NCBI GenBank assembly: GCA_008933995.1
Contig: WARS01000048.1
Coordinates: 6,420,938 to 6,484,937, forward strand
Source: Datnioides undecimradiatus
Taxonomy: Eukaryota; Chordata; Actinopteri; Lobotiformes; Datnioididae
Direction: 5' to 3'
Length of the DNA stretch: 64,000 bases
Positions 35,581-49,413 of the stretch are shown piece by piece. The first letter of the stretch is position 1. Every line of letters begins with the position of its first letter. A program made the translations under genes and the position numbers. A model generated the notes under the pieces. It did not search any database. It was not told where the DNA came from and saw only the letters and a list, made by a program, of their open reading frames with translations.

Positions 35581-37879
35581 AAGGCACCTTCTTTTCACCC
35601 ACTCTTCTCGGTCCCTCAGCCTCCTTCTTCTCTCCCTTTTCTCCATCTTTGTGTTCCAGGCCTCCCTCGACTCAACAGCTCATCCAACAAACCTAACACT
35701 CGGTTTTCCCCCGCAGTGTCTTCACGGCTGACGGCTGATGCTATTATTGTGTTATGTGCCCCGAGCTAAAAGTGAAACATCTCGCTATTTGTACCTTTCT
35801 TAAATGGTTTCACCAGCAGGGGGATTGTTAGCAGGATGTCAAATATAATCACTCTCTAAATCCCAACGCCGCACTCAGCTGATAGGATTCAACCTCATGT
35901 CTCCCACACAGACAGTCAACAGCAATGTGCGCAAGTGGCGAATGTCTCCCACAATTATGCAATTTCTTTTTCCTTAATGATAAAAAAAAAATGCAGCTAA
36001 TCTCTTCCCTTAAAGACACAGCTGTTTTTTAGAAGAAAATGGCTTCCGATGATTCATGACTTTCGTGGTTGTCCGTAACGTGCTTTGCTTTCGCGCCTGT
36101 AATTATTTTGTCGGGCGTCTTGCTTTAAAAGCCACTGCACTGTGGTTGAACTGCGTGAAGGAGGGAAGGGGGCTAGGAAGGAAAGAAAAAAGGTCCGCTG
36201 GGAAAAACCGACCCGCCAGCCGCCTCGCACATAAACTTCCATACTCGGGTGTTGATTTGTTGTGGTGCCATATGTCGACTGATGAGTCAGAGAGCGGATG
36301 TATGGGGATGCCGTGTGATCCTGCCCTCGCTTCAGTGAGCCTCAGTAGGAGTTTAGCGCACTTGCCGGCCTTACGACCCCAACCGCAATAACTCGGTCAT
36401 GGAAATTTATTGCGTGTCAATTTGACCAAGGCCCCCTATATCCCCCACATCCACCCGGGCAACTAATGTGCATAACGGTGCATGACAGTTCAATCTCATG
36501 TGGACTCGTATGAACTCACGCCAGCTGAATGGACAGCTTTTCACACAATTTTAACCAAGTCATGCAATAGAAGATGGATTTCATAGTGACCAATTAGTAT
36601 CAGTATGATTCACAGTAACTGAAATGACCTCATCATGTCTGCAATTTGGTCTACGTGTTGATAGAAAATGAGCAGCCATCGACCTCTTTACACAGCCCAT
36701 ACACACAGTCGCCAGGGAGACATTAACCCGCAGATAGCTGTCATCTCAGGCCGAATCATTCACACGCTGACAAACTTCTTGTTTTTGGAAAGTACTCAAT
36801 AATTTGTTTCACACAGCAGACAGATTATTGATGAGGGCTGGCATCAAGTCCCTCATCAGTCTTGTGCTGAGGCGCTGCAAAAGTAACTGTAGGAAACTGT
36901 AGTTTTTCTAATAAAGTTTCTGTAACAAAGTGAACTCAACAAGCCCAACGAAGCAGCTCTTTCAGGGTTTTAATACAGCTGTCTCGCATATATGATCAAA
37001 GCATTTAAACAACCCAATGATAAAGTTACACTTAATTTTTGATAGATCCCCGATCCCCCTACAAGCAGTGAGAGATACAACCGCGATCCTCTCCAGCCGT
37101 AACTATACAGGGTCCCGTTACACAAAAGATAAGAGCTTCTGATGAGATATGAACATGTTTTGACTTTTGGTTTCTGCGCACAGTGTTCAGCCTGGCCCTA
37201 CACAGGCCCAAAGGGTAGATAAACTATAAATATGGGATTAAATAAGTAATTCTGAAATTTCCATTACAGCGACTTTTAAATATCCTGCACAAGCTCTTTG
37301 GACCCTGTAGAGACACACTATACAGAACTGATATATTTCTACTGCCATTATGCATAGTTTAGGAGTACAGTACATGGGCACTGCTTTGGCACTTCTATTT
37401 TATTCCATTTTATGTGACTTTATATATCTAGTCAGTGTTTGAGTTATGCGGGAACTGTACAGTACTTATTATATGCCATGGTTTTGGCTCTGTTGTCTCC
37501 CCAGTGTAAGCAAGACACAGCTTGCAAGCATCCTGAACCATTTCCACAACAGAGATCGACACTGGTAGCTTGACTGCCAGCAGTCTTCTCATAAAGTTAC
37601 ATGCATTTTAAATTTAGTTAAACATTTACTAAGAAAGCTTAGTCTCTTTACATTAATGATTTGATCATTTAACTGGACAGCAGAGTAAAGCACCTAATAA
37701 CTTATTCTACCACTGTTTTTATTATCAAACCCATAATATATCAGTACGAATTGATCAGACCAAATGAAACATTCACTGGAGAGGAAGATGATCACATTTC
37801 TCTCGGGACAGTGTTGCTCAGACATGTTTAACCTCTCTCTGACCCAGGCAATTCACATAACACACAGCATCGCCAGAGT

Positions 37880-38150
37880 TTGTTCGCCCCTGTAATTGGA
37901 AGAGTATTACAGCTCCTCCAACAGATCTTCAAGCCAAATGATTTTCCAGAGAAGGAGTGTAGCGCTTCCCTGTGCTTTAAATATCCATCCGCTTACATCA
38001 ATAACAATTATGACGATGATTATGATGATAAAGGATTGCGCCGCAGTTCTCTCGGGCTGCGATGTGATTATATTACCAAAGACAAAGATAATGAAAGTCA
38101 TACACTATTGATTACAGCTGAGATAAACCTTTACAGTGGACTTTAAAGCG
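37880..38150. promoter_or_regulatory. Possible conserved non-coding element
   Basis: Balanced-composition sequence with TAATTG, ATTACAG, AGATAA and ACAAAG (SOX/TCF-like) motifs and no microsatellite or repeat. Its texture differs from the surrounding DNA. The short open frames it contains are not protein-like. The call is speculative. Confidence 0.22.
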
Positions 38151-41100
38151 TCACTCTTGAGGAGAGAGAGTGTTTGTGTGAGCCTGTGTGCGTGCGTGTG
38201 TGTGTTTGCGTGTGCGTGGGTTTTAGTCTGTCAAGTATCATCCGACAGTGCAGTGACCTTGTGAGGGTTGTTAACGATGATGCGGCTCCGGGGGTTAACT
38301 GGATGCAAAGGGAGATCAGAGTGTCTCTGTGTGTACGTGTGCTCGCTGTTACTGCTAGCCGTTTGAATTTCAATAGTTCAATAAAAAGGGACATACACTG
38401 AATATAAACATTCACAGCATGTAGACACCTGCATATGCTTCATATAGAAATGTCAGACAGCGTGGAGTGTGAAAACTGAAAGACGTGGGATGTGTGATCA
38501 GATAATGAGCACATCTTATCAAGTGTATTGCAGACATATGTATCTTTTATTTGTACTGTTGTTGTGATGCAGTTCAATTTTATTGTTGTAGTCCATCACA
38601 AGTTATGTCTGTAGAGTGTGGTCCCACACACACGCACACTCTCTCTCTCTCTCTGTGTCTCTCTCTTTCCACATCATCTTATAGGTATCGTTTGTTGTAT
38701 GAATTTCTAATGACTAGTCTGATGAAAGTTACATTTCAGTGTTTGCTCTCTCTGTCATGTGTCTGCACTGAGGTCCGCTGGGAGACGTCAGGAAAGAGTG
38801 TGTGCCTGTGCAACATCTGCTTCAGGACCGCTGCTAGAGGACAGATGTGGCTCGTGGGCTATTATTTGTCACAGTCCTCATTTTCAAAGGAACATATATA
38901 ATCATTCACAGATGACTCAATGGAATATGAAATATCCTGAGTAGTTAACCCTTTAGAAATAGTTTTTGTAATTCCCACAGCTCAAAGGGAAGGAAACCCG
39001 AAAATAAACTGCAGCAGAACTGTGACGAACAGGCTAGCCAAGATTATTTTAACTTAAGGCTCGACAAGGATGGGGAATGATAGAAGGAGCTCATTGTGGC
39101 CTTATGTCCCACAAGTGACGGAGAGGATTAAATAAATTAGCGACTTAAAGCCTCATTTGTGCTCCTGCGTGCAGGTGTTACACCATACTTACAGCTGCTA
39201 TCTGCACAGACTCTGAAGACTATGCCTTAGCTGACGTATGCCTTCTCATAAAAAAAGGCGACTGCACATTAAGAATGCTGTGATTGGTCAGCACGGGCTG
39301 CTTCTGTTTCTGTGATTTAACCAACACTGTCTGAAATAAATGGGTTGGACACAATAAGAGAAACACCTGCTAGTGTGATGCATCGGTTTTACCTAATCAA
39401 CTGGCAGCTTAGTGTAAGTTTGAGCATGTTACAGCCCGGTCGTATCACATTGGTCACCGATGTACTATTAGTCCAAATCTCTGCCCTGGGTATTCACGGT
39501 GGGACCTTAGTATCTGTGTATCGACCGTAAGTCTTTGTATTACTTCCTGTAAGTCAACCTTAGGTGCTAATATGTGTCTCACAAGAACCTCTGATGAACT
39601 GGCTGTTAAAGCAAAGGAACCTGAACACACTCCACCTGCCCTTCAGAGTAACCTCACATTTTACATTAGAATAAGATTTGTTGACTAAGATGTCCCATAT
39701 GATGTTCACTTCCATACTCTAGAGGCATGCTTGTGGCGTGCTACAGGGTTAACCGTGTCTGCCAATCATTTTGTCAATCACCTCAGTTCACATTGCTATA
39801 TCTTTACAGCTTGTTAATGGATTGCCCTGCACATTCAAGCTCTCCAGAGGATTAAGCCCTTATTAAGCATAAGACGAGTCAGCCAGTCAGGTGCTCTGTT
39901 CACTATTTGAAACTATCCATCCTACCTCCACACATTCTGCCCTGATCAGAAGCCTTGGTATCTAAGTAATTACTGCTCCAATAATGAAACCTGATGGTTT
40001 TGTGCGTGTGTCTGGTAATTGAACTCCTACATGTAAGATTATACAACCACAGGCCTGGGGTCAGACTGAAAGGGTAAGGCAGCTCAGTTACGGTTTCGCT
40101 GTTCGCTCATTGTCATGGTAATGCTTTTGAGCAGCTACAGTTTGTCTACAGTGAAGTTCTACATAAAGTTCTACCTCTTAACTTTTCAGATTAAAAAAGA
40201 TAACGCTTATGATGTGAGATCATCATTTGTAATTGGTTTGCAGATGTGTTGTTTAAAGAATTAACAAACTTGTCCCAGGAAGACACTGTTGGATAGTATT
40301 TCACATGGGATAATCAGCTGTAAATAAAACCTAATAGTAGTTAATATCTCTTTCCCTCTTCTAGGATCAAGGATATTCTCTGTAGTTACTCGGGTGAGTT
40401 GCATTTTGATTTAGATTGTTTGTGATTGGTGGAGATGGATTTTGTGATGAACCAATTTCAGGAGAGCTTTGAAATTTGAAAGGGATAATGAGGTCACTGC
40501 AGTTGGCTTTGATGGTGGCGAAGTAAACCATGTCTGTCGTTGTTCCCAGCTTCCGTGCAAAGTGCACTCTGAAGGCTTACAGCTTTGGAATATAAAAGAG
40601 ACAAGAAGGCATCTTGTAGGAGTTTAATTTAGTTAGACCCGAGGTGGTTTTTCTGTAAAGAGGCTTCAAAGCTTGCTATTTGTGTGAAAAAAGAAGGATA
40701 AAAAGGTGCAGTTTGCTGTCAACATCGGGGATTTATCGGCACCACAAAATCACTTGTGGCTTCAATAAATCTCTAATGCGTACAATGTGCCGCCACCCTG
40801 GACTGTTATCTTTCTGAGCATCCTGGGTAAGTGCTCCTTTTTAAGGCAATAAAAAGACAAGTCTCTTGGTTGAGTAGCTGAATTTGTTAGACTGGAGGAG
40901 TTATAGTTGTACTCTCGCCGCACTCAGTTGGAGACTACAACAGCTCTTTATCATTTCCGAGCAATAGGAAACAGACATGCTTCTGCTCCCACTGCTCACT
41001 TACACCAGATGAATGCAAAGTTTGCTCCCCAAAATTACTAATTACACACATATGGTTAATAAATCAGAACTGTTGGACTGAATTATGAATGTCAGGCTGC

Positions 41101-42827
41101 TCTGAATGAATATTTGAATGGATACAATGAATTATTTTGCCTCATTTTGAATATTTCAGTGTTCAAATTACAAAATCAACCATTAAACATTCTCATGGTT
41201 CCTCAAGAAAAAGAAGATTCAGTAACTCGGGCTTTGCCATAAGCCTCCTTGACTCAACTTTTCCCTTTGAAGAAGTTTAAAGAATCAAATTAAAGAGGAA
41301 GCCCTGACTTTGATACTGCCATCTCAGCATGAACATTTTAGATTAGATCAGGAAAAATATCCTCCCAGAGGCAATTTGCTTTCCAATATATATCACGTAT
41401 TTACACGCTATAAAATATATGGGATTTTCTCCAGTTTACAGCCCTTCATGGAGGCTTAAAGGTGCTCCTGGGCTCCTCATGGCATGTAGGTAATCGACAG
41501 CACAAGTTGGAATGTGTTTCTGTAAGTGTGATAAGATGATAAATATAGACTCGTTGGATAAACAGCTCCAGGGAGAAGCACTGTGAGATGTACGGTGATG
41601 TCATCAGCGCTACTGGACCAAATATGAGTCATCCACAAGTTTAGGAGCCTCGGTAATGAAAACATCAGCCCCTAAACTAGGCTAATCCACTGAAATCCAC
41701 GAATTCAAACTGCGCTCTCGCACACATGCGCACAGACACAGACGCATGCTTAAACCAAAGTGGTGCCTGCAGAGATCATTTAAAATGAACAAGAGATTAA
41801 TTATGGAATCCTACATGTGCTGATACATGTGCGAATTATGGACCTAACACTGTATAGCTTATCAAACCTGTTAATATGCAGGCTTTACGCCTCCATGCGT
41901 GCGCACACACAGATCACTGAGCTGCAATAACAGTCTACTGGATTTTACAAATCCGCTTTGTGTCACAAACTGTAGTGGGAGAGAGAAGGAGCGAGTGAGG
42001 GCAAGTTAGTGAGTGTCTTTGCATCAACAAGGTCCCCTGACTGCAACTCTATCCAACTCTCCTTTCCTTTTTCTCTTTTTTTATCATTCCCTCAGTCTCC
42101 TTCTCACATGCATCCCTGATATCATGGAGCACAGGCCTGGGATCAGGGCACCAAGTGCCAGAAAATCAGTTGACATTCCTTGTTGCATTGTCCACGAAAC
42201 GACCACAATGAGACGCAGACTAATGAGAAACACGTGCAAAACAACAAAATGAAGACAAAAAGATACAAAGTGATGACAAACAACCTTGTGCCCAGGTGCC
42301 AATTGTGTCTTAGTCCATCCTTAGCTGACAATTGTGCTTCTTGTTTTTCATTTCCCCTTTTCTTCAGCTTCCTTCCTGCCTCACTGTCCCCTTATATCAA
42401 CCACACTATCCCACCTTCCCTCGTTCACCTCTGGATGACCTTTCTGTCCATCTTTCTCCCTCACAACCTCTCTTGCAACATCTCTCTTCACTCTGTCCCA
42501 CTGTCGGAGGAACAAGCGAGGACAGATCTCATCTCTGAATGGCTGATTGAGTTACTGTGGCTGTCCCTGTTGCGACACACACACATACACAGATACACAC
42601 AGTCGATGGCATTGCAGGGGACTGCATCAGGATGAAACAGAGACAGGCGGCTAATAATGACACAAGCCTCCCACGGAGACGCAGTTGGATAATCCTCTAT
42701 TGACGGCTTCTTGCTGACTGCACGGCCAGTTATCTAGCCTGTGTGCTCCTTGGGCATTTGGTGCCCTGGTTAGCTGATTAGTAGCTTAATACTGACTCTT
42801 GATGAACTCTGGCTGATTTCATCCACC

Positions 42828-43012
42828 AGTTATCTATACTTGCCTCCACTGTTCAGGGTTGCATGGGGTTGGAGCATTTCCAAGCACACTTTGGACAGAT
42901 TGCCAGTCTTTGACAGGGCAGCATCAGAAGGAAACCCACGAGGGCACAATGACAACTTGCAAGCCAGAAGATTCAAACTCATGCCACATTCTTGCTGTGA
43001 GGAGCCGTATGA
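42828..43012 (+). mobile_element. Degenerate fish interspersed repeat
   Basis: The order CAGGGTTGCATGGGGTTGGA, CAGATTGCCAGTC, GGAAACCCACGAGGGCACAA, TTCAAACTCATGCC, TTCTTGCTGTGAGG follows a repeat I recall as abundant in fish genomes (a short non-autonomous element). This copy lacks some internal segments. The family name is not certain. Confidence 0.6.
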
Positions 43013-46000
43013 CCTGTCATGATTTTGCCTGTGGCAGTATTTGCCATCTGCAGCCAGTTTCTGTAGTTATACAATCCAAAACATTTCTTTTGGATATTTC
43101 CTGGTCTCCAAACATGATATATAGCACATGTCGCCCCGTTCATCATGTGTGTCTATACCTTATTGAAATGTGACTTGCTGCTTCTGTTTCATTGAGATAA
43201 TTACACTTTTTTTGAATCCATCACCCAGATTCAATCTAGGGACACAGGTGTCTGTGGTTGTTCATAAGACACTTGACAAAAAGAGTAGAAAGACTGATGT
43301 ATGAGTGGGAAGCTGCATCATTTTTTTAACCTAAATAAAGAGCAAATGCACACCAGACTCCGCACATGGTTGGTGACTTGAAAGGAGGTCTTGAGAAGGC
43401 TGGCATCATGGGGGAAAGAGGCATTGTCTGCATTCTTTCTTCTTGGGTAATCAAGTTATTTACTCTTGCATTATGTTATGGCCTGTCAGTAGCTGGTACA
43501 CAAAACCAAACAACAAATCATGAGAGTATATGATGATGGATACCTTTCTGCCGTAGGTTAGTATGACAATAGTTTGGAGTTAATTATGCTGTTGCTCAAT
43601 GGCTGGTTGTTTAGGTAGATTTTTTTTATTTTTTTTTGCTGGTTTATCTAATGTGTTGTTGGCCCTTTGGCAGACTACATACCTGATAAGCTGACAAGAT
43701 TGGTTTGGCTGGTAATCAAATTGCTAAAAATGGCCTTCGATACTTAGCAGTAGTTATTGATCGCCACAGGTACTGGCAACTGGGGGAGACTTCTTCATGA
43801 GGTTGAATACAAGGACACATAGTGAAAAGGAAGAAATGATATAGAAATGGAAGATTGTATACACGCACTGTGCACTATACACACAAAGTACAACGCTACA
43901 CTCCAAAGTTATGTATTCCAATAATCAACTGAAATGAAGTCAAATGAAGTCTACAACAGGAAATCCAAGATACCAATAGATTTTTTTTTTCTTTTTATAT
44001 CAAATTGACCCACATTGTCTTACAAAGAGGTTAGAGCGTGGCTCTTCTTTCACAACAGGCCTTCTCTGTCTTTGTCTGACATGAAGAACAGGCAGGGTGA
44101 GCTCTTTGTGTACTTTCTTTTGATTGAAGAAGAGGGAAAGATGAGAGGGTTACAGACAAAGAAGGATCACAGTACAAAAAGTGCCACAGCAGGGAATGAG
44201 ACCCAGCTGACCCACAAGAGGGGGGACTTATCTGCAAATGAACCTTTTACTAAAAGGGAGCTGCAATGATGAAAGCCCAAGAACATCTTTAAAGCTCCAG
44301 TGAGACAGTGTTGATTTCAAGAACGTTTTATTTTTATCTTTAACGTCGGGGATAGTGTTGGACACAACTTTGTACTTATGGCTAGAATTCTACACCGCAA
44401 AACATTATCAGCTAATTTCTTCCCAGCAATACTATAACAGCGATCACTGGAGATGTACAGGCTTCAGTGGAACTGTTTTGAAAGGACAGTTTGATATGAT
44501 TTGATTGATGAATATGTACGCTTGATTTTTTTTACATTTTTTCCACCAATCCCACTTTGAACCTTTGCTTGCTCTGATGCCAGCAGCACAAAGACAGGAG
44601 ATAGCAAAACAGCTAGCCTGGCTATGTTTGAGCATAACTGAATACGTCTCAAGTTCACAATTGAATTTTTTTGGACAACTCTCCCCAGGATGCATTCTTG
44701 GAGTCTTGATTGGTTGCCCTGCTACTAAATAATGTTTTTTGTATGATTTAAACAAATGGGATAATAATATGGTAATTAATGGGCAGGTTTGTGTTCCATT
44801 TGGACAGAGCTAGGCTAACTGTTTCTCACTGTTTCCGGTTCTTTTCTAATCTTAACTAATCTGCTGCTATAGCTTCATAACTAGGAATCAGATAAGAAAC
44901 GTGATTATTTTCTTGTTTAACTCTCAGCAAAGAAGGCAAAAAGCTTATTTCTAAAAATTGTGCACTGTTCCTTTAAGTCCAGAGCACAGTTTAAGCTTGT
45001 TTATTCCTCCACTGGCCATGGCTGTGTTGTTTTCAAGCTGTTTGTAGCGTTCTCAGGGACACCTTGACGGCAGTTCTTCAAATTTGGCACAAATATCCAC
45101 TTCGACTCAAAGATGAACAGAGCTGATAATGGTGGTCAAAGAACAAGGTCAAAGTAAGCACATAAAAAAAATCTGTCTATGACTATCTCTGGAAGTTCTT
45201 GAGGGAATCTCTTCAAATTTAGCTCAAATATTTATTTGGACTCAACTGAAACTGATGCTGGTGATCAGTGTTCAAGGTCAGAGTGACCTCCCTTTCTGTA
45301 AATGTAATTTCCATAACCCCAGGAGAAAGTGTCATTACATGTGGCACATTTCCCACACATTAAGACCCAGAGCAGAGCAGTACTGTGCGCACGCTGAGAG
45401 TGACGGAGGAAGGGAAAGCAAATGCAGAAATTAAAACAAATGACTGCAAAGCAGTGAGTGGTTAGGTTTGAACCATACAAGTACAGTGCAAATTACAGTT
45501 GCTGATTAATAAAGGCTGCATCTTCTCAAGACCCCACTGTGCGTTGATGTCCAGCTGATGGTAAAGTAAAGGGGGGTTAACCCCAAAGCTTAGCATCAAC
45601 TTCAGTCCTGGAGTCTGTGCTTTCTGACCTATGTTCGGCCAGTTGAAGCAGAAACACTGGTGACCACAAAGTGACCTTTTCATATTCAGCAAAATGGTGA
45701 TGGTAAGCATAAGGATGGAAAGTATACCAGGACAATTATCTAGCAAAAAGCAAACACTAAACTAGGGGCGTAGAACATGTTTAGATAAGTAAGTAGCAAT
45801 TCAAACCCATTTATGATGCTCACTGTAGTAAATGAAGTCCTCTGGAAATAAATATGGGTTATGCATGTGTATGAAATGAAAACAGACATGGACAATTCTG
45901 GACATTATAACCCTTTTCTCTGTGACAAAGTAGAAGCTAACATAGGGCAATGTGTAACTGTAATCTCACATAAGCCCGCTCATGTTATCAAGCATAAACC

Positions 46001-47460
46001 CCTTTGTTGGTGCTGTGGGGGGCAGTCACTGCTAACATAACAGTGTGGTTAGTGTACAGAGTCAAGACCCATGCTTTCATGTGCCTAGTTATACAAGGTG
46101 CATAGCCACACCCCGTTTCATCCAAAGCACCCCGGCGTCTTGTTGTTCCCCATGCTCAACCAGGCCGATGATTAAGTGACTTGGTATACAGTCCACTTAG
46201 TTGTTCTTGTGCCGTGGAAGATCCCAAGCACTTCTTGATCAGTTTGATAGAACTTACATAGCTAGAGGAGCTCCTGTCTTCCAGTCACACAGTCACAGGG
46301 AGAGCGCAGAGTGCTCCCCAAAGATTTAACTACAACTCGCAGATCTCATTTTGAGGGAGATAAGTGAGAGGCTCAAATTCTTACACCTTTCTTTGGTGGA
46401 GGCTCTTCATCCCTGTTTGTTTCGCTGCTTGCTGTTGAGCTTTTTCACTTGTGTTGAAACTAACCAATAGTAGCCCATCCTTTTTCGAGGGTGTCTTGTT
46501 GAATGTGACTTGGTAACTCTAAGGTAGACTTGTGGGGATTCTCTGCCATTTAATTTGCTTCTGTACACCAATTAGGTTTTCAGTTTGTAGTTAGCTTGTG
46601 AGTGGGCGAGCAAGAGCCAGGGGCCGGCGTTGTAGCTGCTGTCAGGGTGAACAGACATTTACCTCAAGTCTCTAATCTTTCCATATGAAACAAATAAGAA
46701 GGTTGATGACTGATCAATCATTTGCATTATGTATTATTTATCTTTCTGGGAGAATGGTGAAAAAAGTTAAGAGCCCAGGTGTTTTCATTTTACCACACGT
46801 TGGTCTCGCGTAGAAATATAGAAGTCATTGTCAGACATGCCACAGTCAGAGCACAATCACTCTAAATTACAGCAAATTCCTGTTAAACTCTGTCTCAATT
46901 CTCCTCTAAGGAACACAGTGTCTTTGTGTGTGTGTGTGTGTGTGTCCTGGCTCCGCATCAGTGGCAGGTATACGATGTCTGGCCCCTGCAGTCAAGGACA
47001 GGGTTGTGGGAAGGCACCGGCTCAGGACGGTGCTGCATTAAGAAAAAAAAAAAAGAAAAATGCTCCGACAACCACAGACATCCATCAGCCCTGCAGGTGT
47101 CATCAGACTCTTTTATTTCTGTTCAACCCGATCTCTCAATCTGTCTTAGCTTTTCATCTTCTCTCTTTATTTGTTCTTCGAGTATGTGAGAGTTTCATTG
47201 CTTCCACCCTTTCTCCTAAATTACAACTTCTTCAGTCCCCTGTTTAGACTTCAATCAGCTCTCTCCGTTTCACATTGTATCCTCTCATGGCCTTGTCTGA
47301 GTTACCCTCACATAACTCTATCCTTTTTCTTCATGTTCGTCTGCACCCTGAGCTAATCTATGCTGAGCGACAGTCAGCGAGTACAGGAATGATGCGTGTG
47401 ACACAGAGCGAGGAAAAAGGAGTGGGAGTGACAGCCCTGGCGTGGCGTGGCACATACACT
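43013..47460. other. Intergenic, distal part
   Basis: AT-rich DNA with one degenerate tandem repeat (45,045-45,307) and a TG microsatellite (46,925-46,945). No gene recognised. Confidence 0.55.
45045..45307 (+). repeat. Degenerate two-copy tandem repeat, period about 130 bp
   Basis: CTTCAAATTT begins at 45,076 and again at 45,211. CAAGGTCA begins at 45,144 and 45,273. Between them lie matching CTCAAA-type and ACTCAA-type blocks. Both units resemble a fish repeat containing GGTCAAGGTCA. The second copy ends in AGGTCAGAGTGACCT (45,275-45,289), a perfect estrogen-response-element palindrome. Confidence 0.65.
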
Positions 47461-49352
47461 GGAATTTGAGAGACGATGGAGACAGTTTGATGAGAGGACG
47501 GGTAGATGAGGTGAGAGACTGAGACGAGCTGAGGAGAGGACAAAGTGGAGGTAAAGGGAAGGGGACGTGGTTTGAAGTGGCAGCTGGAGGCGGCAGGTGA
47601 CTGAGACGAAGAGAAAGAATGAGGTTGGCTTTGAAGAAACTTAACATGTTTATCCTCCTCGAGATTTCGGTAAAATTTAATGAAGGGTGAGCAGGAGGGG
47701 AAGTGAATAAAAGAGGTGGAAGATGAGAGGGAAAGTAGAGGAGAAAAGAAGGACGTGGAACTGAAGAAAGGAGGTGAGCAACAGGGAAACGAGAGAGGAG
47801 AGGAGACAAAAGGTAGACAGAGCTGGATCAGGAGAAGGAGAGAAAACAAACTTTTATTACCAGCATGTGGCAGATCTGCAAATACAGCCATCTGCCTTTA
47901 CATGAAATACGCTGAAAGGTGGCAAAAATAATGCTTGGTATGTAACAGATAGGAATCCACTTTCTGGATATGACCAGGAGCAGAGTTTTCGCAGTCATAT
48001 CCGCTGTCCCTACTCCCCCCACTGACCTGGCTTTGTCGGGAACATCGTAGCGCTTCATCTCCGACTCCTGACTAAATGAAATAGACACACAGACATCATA
48101 CTTACACTTTCACCATGAGCAGAAATCCCTGTTTATGCACATGTCAAAAACACCGAGGTGTATATTTAGATGCACATATTCTGTGAGGGTCGTGTTCAAT
48201 AACTCCAATTCTTTAGGTGCACGTCAAATTCTTTGCGCAGTGATGGCTGACGGATTGTGCCAGAAGTCATGTGATTTTTTTTTTGTTGTTGTTGTTTTCT
48301 TGTAGGGTAGGGTTTTTTTTTATGCTTGTACACCTGCCGTACTTGTCTCTGGAGCACACTGTATTAAAAGATGTTGCGTATTTGTTTTGATAGGTACGTT
48401 TTGTATTTGCAAAATACAAAAACAAAATAATGGAGCATTTATAAAACATGTTTTAAGTGACTGATGTAGTTTATGAGCTTTTAAAATATCAAAATTCATA
48501 TTACTTATACAAACTCTTACATTTCCTGTTTGTTTCTGTGGCAGCATAACCTTTAACCTACAGCACGAATGGCAGACAATAAGGGAGTCTGAGGACATGG
48601 ACTGTGAACAGCCTCTGATGTAGGCTTGACACGAATGTGACATAAACAGGTGATGCGGACAGCAGCTTCCGGTTATGACCCTAAAACGTCCATGTGAAAG
48701 TGCTGCTGTGTGATATGTGCAGGAGAAAGAGAGCAAAAGGATCAGGACAGAAATGGAGAGTGGAAGATGTGTGCTATGAGACCAGAGTCTAGCAGAGGGA
48801 GAGACTGAAATGATTTAAGACAGATCTCCCATTCAATCTGTACTCTCTGCCCTCCATCTCTCCCCCAGGACTCCTCCTCCCCGTCTTTCTGCTTCTCCAT
48901 CCATCTCATCCCTTTTCATCTCGCCTTTCCGACAACACCCCTCGCCCCAACACCTCACCGTGTCCTGCACGGCTGATGGTCATACACCAAATCTTAACTC
49001 ACCCCAACTTTGATTTCTTTTTTCTAAATTAATGACCTGCTTTCCATTACAGGAAATGTGCTGAGGACACTTTAATGTCAGACCGCAGGAAGGAGGAGGA
49101 TTAGCTGATTTGTGGCGCATCATGTGACTGTGAAGCCACGGTGTGTATTGGCACGCATGTATGTGTGCATTTTGTAAGAGAATGTGTGTGTGTGTGTGTG
49201 TGTATTCTTGACATAGCTCCTGATGCACTTTGCCAAAGATTTTAAGTGAATTCAGGCCGAGAGGGTTGGACAGAGTACAAACAGCAAGTGAAGATGAGCT
49301 GCGGGTACTTCCACTAAAAACAACAACAAAAAAGACAGTGTGGCAGGAGTCT

Positions 49353-49413
<61 letters not shown>

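Larger units (their letters stand above)
26831..42825. other. Intergenic region, central part
   Basis: About 16 kb without a supportable gene. It contains one fragment of a dispersed repeat (29,597-29,640), a cluster of CTAATTAA sites (35,425-35,580), several CpG- and motif-rich blocks that could be conserved non-coding elements (31,200-31,390; 36,030-36,500; 37,880-38,150), and a possible inverted-terminal-repeat element end at 39,340. Open frames of 60-150 codons are scattered on both strands without domains. Confidence 0.6.

Noticed and set aside
42180-42635. 151-codon + strand frame
   Set aside because: No domain and no good splice or start context; the second half is low-complexity Ser/Leu.
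47318-47891. Minus-strand frames of 163 and 177 codons, Ser/Pro/Leu rich
   Set aside because: They are by-products of a purine-rich + strand tract. Two overlapping frames of the same length class with low complexity are not evidence for a gene.
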